Assembly: GCA_030704615.1 (NCBI GenBank)
Contig: CM060733.1
Span: 44,826,001 to 44,890,000 of the forward strand
Length of the DNA: 64,000 bases
Direction: 5' to 3'
Origin: Takakia lepidozioides
Taxonomy: Eukaryota > Streptophyta > Takakiopsida > Takakiales > Takakiaceae
This document shows positions 22,001 through 32,175 of the stretch, piece by piece (the first letter of the stretch is position 1; every line of letters starts with the position of its first letter). Below the pieces are notes generated by a model. It saw only the letters and a list, made by a program, of their open reading frames with translations. It was not told the DNA's origin and ran no database searches. The position numbers were made by a program, and so were the translations under genes.

Positions 22001-23860
22001 GAGCTGAGCATTTCAATGTTTCTGGGTGAAAATATTTGGACTTCAGGGGCACCTGTGTGAGTGTGAAAAGAACCCTTCACTGCCAGCCCAGACAGTGTGC
22101 GCCAACGCACACTGTTTGAGCTGAGCATTTCAATGTTTCTGAATGCAAAAATTGGACTTCAGGGGCACCTGTGTGAGTGTGAAATGAACCCTCACTGCCA
22201 GCTCAGACAGTGTGCGGCAACGCACACTGTTTGAGCTGAGCATTTCAATGTTTCTTGGGTGAAAAATTCGGACTTCACGGGCACCTGTGTGAGTGTGAAA
22301 TGAACCCTTCACTGCCAGCTCAGACAGTGTGCGGCAACGCACACTGTTTGAGCTGAGCATTTCAATGTTTCTGGGTGCAAAAATTCGGACTTCACGGGCA
22401 CCTGTGTGAGTGTGTGTGAAATGAACCTTCACTGCCAGCTCAGACAGTGTGCGGCAACGCACACTGTTTGAGCTGAGCATTTCAATGTTTCTGGGTGAAA
22501 AATTCGGACTTCACGGGCACCTGTGTGAGTGTGAAATGAACCCTTCACTGCCAGCTCAGACAGTGTGCGGCAACGCACACTGTTTGAGCTGAGCATTTCA
22601 ATGTTTCTGGGTGAAATATTTGGACTTCAGGGGCACTGTGTGAGTGTGAAAAGAACCCTTCACTGCCAGCCCAGACAGTGTGCGGCAACGCACACTGTTT
22701 GAGCTGAGCATTTCAATGTTTCTGGGTGCAAAATTTGGACTTCAGGGGCACCTGTGTGAGTGTGAAAAGAACCCTTCACTGCCAGCTCAGACAGTGTGCG
22801 GCAACGCACACTGTTTGAGCTGAGCATTTCAATGTTTCTGGATGCAAAATTTGACTTCAGGGGCACCTGTGTGAGTGTGAAAAGAACCCTTCACTGCCAG
22901 CTCATACAGTGTGCGGCAACGCACACTGTTTGAGCTGAGCATTTCAATGTTTCTGGGAAATATTTGGACTTCAGGGGCACCTGTGTGAGTGTGAAAAGAA
23001 CCCTTCACTGCCAGCTCAGACAGTGTGCGGCAACGCACACTGTTTGAGCTGAGCATTTCAATGTTTCTGGATGCAAAATTTGGACTTCAGGGGCACCTGT
23101 GTGAGTGTGAAAAGAACCCTTCACTGCCAGCTCTACAGTGTGCGGCAACGCACACTGTTTGAGCTGAGCATTTCAATGTTTCTGGGTGAAATATTTGGAC
23201 TTCAGGGGCACCTGTGGGAGTGTGAAAAGAACCCTTCACTGCCAGCTCAGACAGTGTGCGGCAACGCACACTGTTTGAGCTGAGCATTTCATTTCAATGT
23301 TTCTGGGTGAAATATTTGGACTTCAGGGGCACCTGTGTGAGTGTGAAATGAACCCTTCACTGCCAGCTCAGACAGTGTGCGGCAACGCACACTGTTTGAG
23401 CTGAGCATTTCAATGTTTCTGGGTGAAATATTTGGACTTCAGGGGCACCTGTGTGAGTGTGAAATGAACCCTTCACTGCCAGCCCAGACAGTGTGCGGCA
23501 ACGCACACTGTTTGAGCTGAGCATTTCAATGTTTCTGGTGCAAAATTTGGACTTCAGGGGCACCTGTGTGAGTGTGAAATGAACCCTTCACTGCCAGCTC
23601 AGACAGTGTGCGGCAACGCACACTGTTTGAGCTGAGCATTTCAATGTTTCTGGGTGCAAAATTTGGACTTCATGGGCACCCGTGTGAGGGTGAAATGAAC
23701 CCTTCACTGCCAGCCCAGACAGTGTGCGGCAACGCACACTGTTTGAGCTGAGCATTTCAATGTTTCTGGGTGCAAAATTTGGACTTCATGGGCACATTTT
23801 GAGTATAAAATGAACCCTTCACTGTCAGCTCAAACAGTCTGCGGAACCGCACACTGTGTA
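19054..23860 (+). repeat. Satellite array, ~41 monomers of ~116 bp, each with a hairpin
   Basis: The monomer contains CAGTGTGCG, GCAA, CGCACACTG, then TTTGAGCTGAGCATTTCAAT, GGACTTCAGGGGCACC and TGTGAGTGTGAAAAGAACCC. I count about 41 occurrences of the hairpin centre between 19181 and 23840. The first (19054-19150) and last (23780-23880) monomers are strongly diverged, as expected at array edges. The arms AGCTCAGACAGTGTGCG and CGCACACTGTTTGAGCT pair over 17 positions with one G-T pair. Many monomers differ by 1-4 bp indels. All open frames in the array are repeat artefacts. Confidence 0.95.
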
Positions 23861-24098
23861 GGCAGAACATATGAATATGGAAGGGCGCAACTTTCGGCCC
23901 TCATGGGCAGATATTGAGCAGAACTTTCAATGTTCTTTCCCTGTGTAAATCGGGAACATAGTGCATGTCCGTGAGGATCAATGAACACTTATCTGGCAGC
24001 TCAAAGAACACTTCCCTTTTTATCCCACTTTTTCATGCATCGGTCGACGTTTCATTCCTCTCTTATAAGAATTTGAGTGAACAACCTTGCAGGGGAAA

Positions 24099-27000
24099 AT
24101 GCAAAGTGTGGCGGATGAGGTCCCTCAGGGTCAGGGGAAGGAGACCAAAGATGATGTTGACGATGAGTTTTATGAAAGCAAAGCGCTGAGATGCTGGGGG
24201 GTCAAAAGGTGAACTCTCAGCTTGTGGTTCAAAGTATGCTTGCTCCTGGTGGGAGGTTGAAGATTCCCTGTGTAGGTTGGTTTCCATGCCCGTCGTTCGT
24301 CCACCCCTTGTCAAAGACATTCTCAAGCTGGAGGCCGAGTTTGTTCATGGGTATTTGGATGGATCCGCGGTCTTTTACGTTTCTACTAGGGATTCAAGAG
24401 GTAACGAGCTCCTTGTTGATGAGTCAATCGTCGACTCCTGGGACCCCATTTGGAGACAGGTGAACGAATCCTTCGAACTTCTTCTCTCCAGAAAACCTTC
24501 CACCCAGGTATTCTCGGGGAAGATGTTTCACGTTTGGGATGGCAACCACCGGTTGCTTGCATGGATGGCTGTCATTGGGAGGCTGCACTCACAGGAGGAA
24601 GAGTGGCATTACTCTGTTCGATCGATGGTGCTTGATTGTGACGACAACATGATGGGTCTTCTGACGGCAATGAATGATGTGAACAGGTTGGTTTCTCATT
24701 GTACACGTTGCACTTCTGGTTCCGTTCTTCCTTGATTGAAGTCCTTGAATTACATTCTGAAATTCAGATATCATTCTGCAGAGGGACGGAGACATCGCAT
24801 GTCAAAACGAGTCTGGTTCACACACTGTATAGGATACAAAGGATCGGGCAGATGCCCTTGACCAACTTCAAGACCATCCTTTCGGCAGAGATGTATAAGA
24901 AATGCGAAAGCTCCAAGACTTCGGAAACATGGTACTCGTTGACCCGTGAGGCTTTCATGGAGTACATGTACACGGTGAGATACATCTTCCTTCATCTGGC
25001 CTTTCCATATTCCTGCTTCCACATGTTTGTTTCTCTCTGTCTCCCTTGACCTTGGATTGATGCAACTCTCTTGCATTCCCTTGCAGCAAGACATTGCAGA
25101 TGCAGGGGAGCGTGGCAAACTGGAATACTACAGCTCTACCCTGAGGAGAGAAGGACAGCAAAGGGAGTTGAAAGTCACATCCAGAAGGAGATGAACGCTA
25201 CAAGAAGGACAATAATGAGTGCTTTTGTGAAGCAGTTGAGAATGGCCGACCCATCATTCGGGCCGCAGTTTCTGCTGGAGATAAAAAAAACCATTATAAC
25301 AAGCCAGGCAAGCCGGAGATGGCCCAGGAGAAGTTGCACAGGTTGTCTACCGCCGTCGTGTCTTCTGAACAGAAGGTGAAGTGGCTGCAGATATGGAACT
25401 CCGATCCCACAGTTAGGGATACCCACATGTTCCCAAGGCCAGAGAAGGAGAAGAAGACCCAGCGTGTCGTTCCTGTCAGTGACAATGTGCTGGACAACTG
25501 GCTTCACAAGGCCACTTACTGGAGCCAGGTGTGATGTCCTCTCGTATCTCACTTTCTTTTCTCTTTTCCTGTCCTTCTCTTCCCATTGCCTCTTACATTC
25601 GCTGCTGTGACTGTTTTGGGTTCATTCTTCCATTTCAATTTTTTTGCAGTTGGAAGAAAGGGCCCGATCGGTTCTGCATACTCAGCTGGCTGACTATGGC
25701 ATCACTATGACAGTCCGAAGGTCTCCTTCGAAGCATACATGAGGAAATGGAGAGCCACAGTGTGGCACTCTGGTTTCTTTAGAGAGTTCAGCAAGGAGGG
25801 TGGCATCAGTCGAACAAATGAGCTTGACCAGCAGGAAAAAGGAGAGGAAGCCTGGAAACGATGCCTTTACAGGTGCACACCCTTGCACTCTTTGCTTGTG
25901 TTGTGGTTGCAATGTGTTGTGTGGCATACTGTTTAAGGGGGTCTTCCTGGTGTGTGTGAAAAAGCTGGGACACAATATGTGCATTGGATAATGAGGCTGT
26001 GTCTGTTCGTGCAGGTACATTAAGTTTGTTCTCCTGGAAGAGAATTGCTTGGACAAACATCCAGATTTCGTGGACCTTTGGCTTGTCCCTGCTGGCAACC
26101 AGACCATGTTCACTGCTGGGATCTTGCATGACTGGGGTCCGGACCATCTTTCTTCTTGTGGTTGGTATTTGGATTGCCCTCCTTCAGAGACCCCAGCTGT
26201 AGAGTTGTCTTTGAGGAGGAGAGAGAAGAGACCGTATTGCAGCCACTGCCGCAGCAGCGGACCTCGACATTCATGAGCGTAATCTGAGGACTCTTGCAGA
26301 GAAGGAGCCTCCCGCTCAGGATACCCCGGGTAGAGGAAGAAAGGCAAAGGGAAAAGATGTTGCTGGTGTTGTGGGGACGGACGGGAAGGGTAGAGGGAAG
26401 GGTGGCACAAGGGCAGGGAAGTGTTGCAGCTATTGGCCCTGTGGAGCATGTCCAGCAGACTCCACCGCATGGTAGGGGATCCGGGAGAAAAAACAAGGGT
26501 GTGGTTGATCCAAGGACCCGTACCATGCAGTGGAACATCCACGAGGGTCATTCGTCCAACCAGGTTGGAGATTGCCAACGTCGGGTTCCTTGCCATGATG
26601 GAGTCGAAGAAATCTGATTACAAGGGCGAGCCATCACCAGTGTGGGAGAGGATTGTCGAGTTCCTCAGCACGGTGCGTGTTCTCTTTGGGTTCTGTGGCT
26701 TCTGCTCTCTTTGTCTGCTGTGGGCATGGATCGTTTATAAACTTGTCAGAATTCCATTGTATTTTTGTTTGCAGGCTAAAATGACCAAATCGTGGGTGAA
26801 CGGGAAGGAGAAGCCATATGCAGCGGAACTCATCATCTTGGACATCCCTGATGGGTTGGCAGTCCCGGATATCCCACCATCGGGTGCTTGTCCGGGTTGG
26901 AATGCATTTGATGAGCGCTACTGGCGGTGGGTTTTTCCTTTGCAACTTCTTCCTTTCCGATGCAGGTGTTTTGGTTCTCATCCAGTCCATCGATGTTCGG

Positions 27001-28214
27001 TGTCGCCGTGCCCTTGCCAGCTATTTGAAAGCCTCGGGCATGAGAGTCCTGAAGACATGGAATTGTGTGAACAGCATGTACCTTACGAAGGGGGATCGTC
27101 CGGGAGAGATGGTGAGTTTCCCTTCTTCTTCCTCTTCTTTTTTGTTCTGGGATTGTGTTGTGTAGGTCGCTCAAACTCATATGTAGGGGCCCGATTTATT
27201 TTGGTTCTTAGTTCCTTCTGGATGTCATGTTCGCAGACTCGTCTGTTTGAAGCTGTTTGTCTCGTCCGGGTGCATCCACCAACGACTCCGGCCGGCATTA
27301 CGGAGTTTGCCATCACTCACGGGGGCAAGTTCATAGATGACAGGACAGATCCTCCCACGGATGACATGCATCACAACTACGTCGACAGCAACGTGTGCTT
27401 GCGAAGGGGGAAATGGGGTTCCTTGGAGAGGGGCGAGGGAGAGGAGCCCGGCTTTCATTCAAACGATGTGGAGTGCTGCACCTACACAGACGCCAGAGTT
27501 CTGGATTTGTCAATGGGCACAGGTTCGTCCCTTCAACATTCACATTTCATGAGGTTTGATTGAGCTTGCACTTTCAGCACTTTCCACCGTTCCGAATGTG
27601 TTCTTCAATGTCTGCTTACTTCATTCTATTCCACTGCAGGTGCTTCGTACCACGCTTGCAAGGCCAGTGCGCAACATGTCTTTGGGATTGAAGGGGATGC
27701 TGAGATTTACAAGAACCTCCTGATGGGTTGGGTGGACACACTTCTCAGGTCCTTCCGAAGCCCCGTCCCGCTGATACTGGTACAGAGGAGACTTCTGACA
27801 AGGAGCTGGACTCCGACTTTGCCTGTGAGTAAGTTGAACCTGTGCATGCTTGCATTGTTGTTTCATTATCGAGAATCGCTGTTCTTGAGGCAAAGTGCAA
27901 ATGGGAGACATCCTCTTCGTTGGACTTGTGCATTGCATCATTGTGTTAAAAATGGAATTTTGTGGACATGTGTAGGAGTCCGCGTGCTTCCACTTGCCCT
28001 CCTGGGCTATCACACCTATTTGGACTTGTTTTCAGTCCTCCTCGGTCTGTGTGCTACCTGTCTATGCGGAGGCACTCGCAGCAAGCATGTCCGTTCATGG
28101 CACTCAGGTCCACCTTGCGATGGCCTTCGTAGAACACGTGGTGTTGGGGCCAGAATCTTTGTAGATGACATAGCACAGGAGGTGGACATTGATTGTGATG
28201 ACTGCGACACTTGA
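24099..28214 (+). CDS. Paralogue A: ParB/Srx-like plus beta-class methyltransferase-like protein
   Basis: About ten exons with GT-AG boundaries are visible: 24099-24686, 24782-24974, 25087-25528, 25650-25872, 26015-26672, 26775-26926, 26966-27111, 27237-27522, 27640-27824 and 28036-28214. Exon 1 encodes VSMPVVRPPLVKDI and MFHVWDGNHRLLAWM, resembling the DGxxRxxA signature of ParB/sulfiredoxin folds. Exon 6 has ELIILDIPDGLAV, in the place of motif IV (DPPY-like, degenerate). Exons 8-9 have RVLDLSMGTG then HVFGIEGDAEIYKNLL, a SAM-binding motif I. Motif IV before motif I is the order of beta-class N4/N6 amino-methyltransferases. The C terminus is acidic (DIAQEVDIDCDDCDT). Frame breaks near 24188, 25140, 25290, 25705, 26240 and 26500 mean it is decayed or carries assembly indels. 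Function is unknown, and the methylation role is inferred. Confidence 0.6.
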
Positions 28215-28469
28215 TATGAAGTATTCTTTTGGTTTAATTCTGGGACAAATTTGAAATGGGATGGTTGTGTGTCCTTATTGTCCTCTTTGCAATGTGTGCA
28301 TGGAATTCACATTCATGGTTCCAAACTATTGTTGGAGATGGGGGTTGCATGGACTGCCCGGATTGTTCCTTCAATATATTTGTTGTTTTGTGGACCTCAC
28401 AGACTTGAGTACATTGCAAAAACAAACAAACCACTTTGTTCTCAATTCTCAATTCTCCCCACATCAACC

Positions 28470-28605
28470 CGCGGAAATAGGTGACCCCACTCGGAAATAG
28501 GTGACATCCGCGGAAATAGGCACTGTTTGCATGCTGACGTGGCGTGAGCCTGTGCTGGGCTCACGCTTTCCTGGGCTCACAGGCTCACGCCTCCAGGCTC
28601 ACGGA
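28470..28605 (+). repeat. Short tandem motifs: CGGAAATAGGTGAC and GGCTCAC
   Basis: GGAAATAGGTGAC or close variants occur three times at 28474-28520. GGGCTCAC, AGGCTCAC and related octamers occur five times at 28545-28605. A similar GGCTCAT tandem is at 36262-36300. Together they may mark the two edges of a composite unit. Confidence 0.65.
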
Positions 28606-29763
28606 ATAGCACCCCCCGGTGCACGCTGGGCCGACGGTCCCGACGTAGTACTGCTTGGCGTTGCACACTGCCATGCACGTAGGGGCTGCGTTGCAATGGG
28701 CACACTTGAACGTCCCTGCAGGAGGAACTCTACCTTGAGGCCAAAATGGGGTCGACGAATTGCAATCCAGTCAGTCTCATTCCTGGTGCCTTTGCTAGTG
28801 TAATGGTAACATGTGCTCGAGAAACATTTAAGATGCCCAGCACACAATACATATCTCACTCGAACTCCATCACCCAGGTTGGACGATGAAGTTTTGGTGA
28901 CACACCAAGGGTGGCCGTCATGTTTCATGTTCATTCCTGCGAGCATGCCGTCTGGGCCTGCGCTTGCCGGCACTGGAGGGAACTCGTAGATAGCATTCCC
29001 ATCCACAACATCAGGCAAAGTTTCCACAGAATGGATTGGAGTTTTGTCGTAATCAAGCCTAAGAAGGTCACTGGAGCGGAACCTGTTGTCTTCATCCTCC
29101 GCAATATGTCGATTACTGAGCGGACGGAAGTTGAGTCGGACGGGTGTATGCTGAACACTCCTAGTGACGGACGACTTCGAAACATACGATGGAAGGACCA
29201 TACAGTCTTCATCGTCACTGGATAAGTCCTGGACGACTGTTTCCCTGTTTTCCTGGATTTCCCTTTTCACATGTTTGGGCTTCTCTGCTTGTGAAGAGGT
29301 GCCTACATCCTTCACATCTTGCACGCCAGACCCTCTTGTGGAAGGAGGATCAACCAAGTTCTAGCGTGGGAACTCTTTAGGCACGATTTCACCAATGGCA
29401 CTGTACCGGATGGATTCAGAAGCTGGAGCCGCCACTCTTTGCCTTTTCCAAAATCTGCATGCAGAATGACGACACTTTCCACAAAATTCCATAAGCATCC
29501 TTCGTCTCCTCTTCCAAAAACACCGTTCCAGGGCGGAGCCCGAACTTCACACACAAGTACTGCTCAGTGACAATCGCAAATCCTTGGTCGCAGGGTATTT
29601 TAGCTTTCAGAGAATCAGGATGGAAGTACACGTTGACCCAAACACGGGAGTCCATTTTGAAGACGGGACCTCTCGGTACGCTCCGCAGCGAAGTCCTGCA
29701 ATGAGAAGAGTGTGTCCTACCTAATAACACAAATGATTTTCTGGAGGATTCCGTATCCAACAT
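28590..29763 (-). pseudogene. Zinc-cluster protein gene, decayed
   Basis: The gene reads on the minus strand from about 29763. The first part contains MDSRVWVNVYFHPDSLKAK and EQYLCVKFGLRPGTVFLEEE. The middle (29357-28750) is a low-complexity linker with VVQDLSSDDEDC. A conserved block with CAGHLKCFSSTCYHY and RNETDW then appears, and in another frame downstream KCAHCNAAPTC and VCNAKQYYVG, which is a dense Cys/His cluster. Frame changes occur near 29500, 29360 and 28745. The Cys pattern suggests zinc and nucleic-acid binding. I recall similar C-GH-KC...NxTxW...CxxC arrangements in uncharacterised plant and algal transposon-associated proteins, but cannot verify this. It converges on paralogue A. 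Confidence 0.5.
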
Positions 29764-29879
29764 GATGGGTGATCAGTGCACGTAAAGATGAAGGTGTGTA
29801 ACGTACGTTAAAAAAACGGACGAAAACAACAAGTTCACATCGGATATTTGGTGCCTGAATTGTAATGTACAACCACTTG

Positions 29880-31680
29880 GGGTACAATAAATCAGGCCTT
29901 CCCATGAATTTCGGCACCGAAATCTGGATGAACATCTCTGTCATGTAACAGCTTTGGAAGCCAAGGGATGAATTCTAGCAACAAAGAAATCGTAATTTGT
30001 TTACCTCATTAAACTGACCAAGCACCCAACGGATGGATTTCGTGCCGAAATTCGGATGAACTTCTTCTTCATTAAATTGTATCTGCACATATGGGTTGAA
30101 TTTAGATGCCAAAATACGGATGAATGTGTTCCTGATTACAGTCGTGATTCACCACGTGTCCGGATATCGGTGCCGACTTCGAATGACAGTAATCCTGATC
30201 GGCAGAATGGATGTATTTCGGCGCCGAAATTCATTCTTCATCTCCTTTTCCGACCCTAATTCTGCTGCCCTGCGGATGGATTTCGGTGCCAGAATTCATC
30301 GGAAGTCCTTTCTGTTTTTATTTTTCTTTGCGACAGATGAACTTTGGCGCCGAATCTCATCCAAGTACTCCCTTTTAATTTTCTTTTTCTTCAAGAGCAA
30401 TGAATTTCGGCGCCGAAATTCAACCAAAATCCTCCCGATTTTTTTTTTTCTTCGCGAGCATTGAATTTCGGCGCCGAAATTCATTCCAAGTCCAGGAGAT
30501 ATTTTTATTTTCCTTCGCGAGCAATGAATTTCGGCCGCCAATTCATCCGAAGTCCTCCGAATTTTTTATTTTCCTTCGCGAGCAATGAATTTCGGCGCCG
30601 AATTCATCCGAAGTCCTCCAGAATTTTTTTTTTCCTTCGCGAGCAATGAATTTCGGCGCCGAAATTCAGCCGACTTCATCCCTCCAAATTCTTTTCAGGG
30701 TTTTAGCGCCGGATTTCGGCGCCGAAATTCATCCAATGCCTTCCCTCCAATATTTATTTTCTTTGAAATGGATCAATTTCGGCGCCGAAATTCATCCTTA
30801 CTGTCCGCAATGAATAACTCTAATATTACATTTTCTATGCGACGGATGAATTTCGGCGCCGAAATTCGTCTAAACCCGGCATTACTTTTGCTTTGGATGA
30901 TAATTTTCCGTACTTGGTTTAATTTTCTAATTGTAATTTCTAAATGGTTGGAAATACCCCGTTCCGACAAATATAACAGGAATATTCGCATTTATAGAGA
31001 AATCGGCATATTAAACCACTTCTGTCAAAATTAATTGCATTTTAGCCGTTTTTTTTCATTTGAAACCGACAGTATCCATTAAGTGGTCTTTTCGCACGGG
31101 ACGTTGCCGCACATAAAGTATAATTTCGGCGCCGAAATTATAGTTAAATGTCAGAAATGGCAAGTCCAACAGGCATGGACAGCATCCGTCAGGGGCAATG
31201 ATGGCGGCAAAGCATAGCATCGTGCCGATTTAGTCTTCGCTCTGGATGAATTTCGGCGCCGAAATATGGATGATTTCACCTCGTCTACGCGCGGACGGAC
31301 ATATTCGTAATGAATTTCGGCGCCGAAATATGGATGAAATGTGCCAAAGTGCAACCGTTTCCGTTGTCCCGGAATTAATTCCGGCTCCGATATCCCACTG
31401 ACAGGTTTGCTCATGCCGAATGAGGACTTGGGAAGCGATGAATTGCGGCGCCGAAATTTGTAAGTTTGTGTATAAAAGCACTTGAATAGGATGAATTTCG
31501 GCGCCGAAATTCATCCGTCCGCTGATGAAACGTACCGACCTGACTGTTGAATGTCATATGCAGGGGATTTTCATGGCGGTTGGGTTCATGATGTGCGGAT
31601 ATATCATTCAATGCCGGCTGCTCCGGGAACAGCATCCGGTGAACGGAAGGTATTTCGGTGCCGCAATTCGGATAAACCGT
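29880..31680. repeat. Dense array of GC-centred palindromes
   Basis: The perfect palindrome GAATTTCGGCGCCGAAATTC or close variants recurs at about 29910, 30040, 30219, 30280, 30345, 30408, 30468, 30530, 30590, 30650, 30714, 30776, 30848, 31120, 31250, 31313, 31442, 31493 and 31650. Between 30400 and 30780 the spacing is a regular ~60 bp, with T-rich spacers (CTTCGCGAGCAATGAATTT). At 31490 symmetry extends to 28 bp (GGATGAATTTCG and its complement). More copies are at 33223, 34681, 35880, 36009, 36078, 36139 and, in GCGGCGCCGC form, 41680-41800. Open frames here are repeat artefacts. Confidence 0.9.
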
Positions 31681-31684
31681 CATA

Positions 31685-32175
31685 CACTGGTGGCTGGAAC
31701 TGGCACGCGTCGTGTTCCAGTCGACTTCATCCGTGCGAACGTGTCAGGGGTCACATCTCTTCATCACCCATACGGCAGAAAGTGGTGGACGGTGGCAACG
31801 CTTCGGGAGACGTGGCTGCTTACGCATTTGCCCGTGCATAGTGGTTGCATGTTCCACCGCTTCGGTCTCTCTCTCCTTGCCCTTCTGCAGTGACATTCTC
31901 CTGCGTTTCCTCTCTTATGCGACATAGTGGTAGCATAGAGTTTGTGGAAGGTCAGGCGACTCCGGCAAAGAGGAGGACGCGGGATTTTGGGAAGCCGCCG
32001 ACGACACGACTTAAGCTCCGTCTCATGCATGAAATGCAGACCTCGTTATCCGGAGACTCGGATCGCCCACCAGTGAGAGATTCGTGCTTCGCGGATGTGA
32101 AGCACTCCATACGCAATATTCCTTTTACACCTTTGTTTTGGCGTGCAGTGTCTCATGTTTTCCTGTTTGTTTGAC
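31685..32175. other. Upstream region of paralogue B
   Basis: No palindrome copies and no recognised coding domain. A CAG acceptor-like site just upstream of the ATG at 32176 suggests a possible 5' UTR intron. Confidence 0.35.

Noticed and set aside
19054-23860. CRISPR-like array or coding repeat ORFs
   Set aside because: Monomers are contiguous with no unique spacers, the context is a plant nuclear genome, and the open frames are repeat translations with frame changes. It is a satellite.
26421-27563. A single 380-residue plus-strand protein
   Set aside because: The frame runs through clear introns (26673-26774, 26927-26965, 27112-27236). Only parts are coding, within paralogue A.
30056-31034. 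Arg/Asn-rich ORFs (EFRRRNS-type)
   Set aside because: They are translations of the palindrome array. The arms give the same peptides in both directions.
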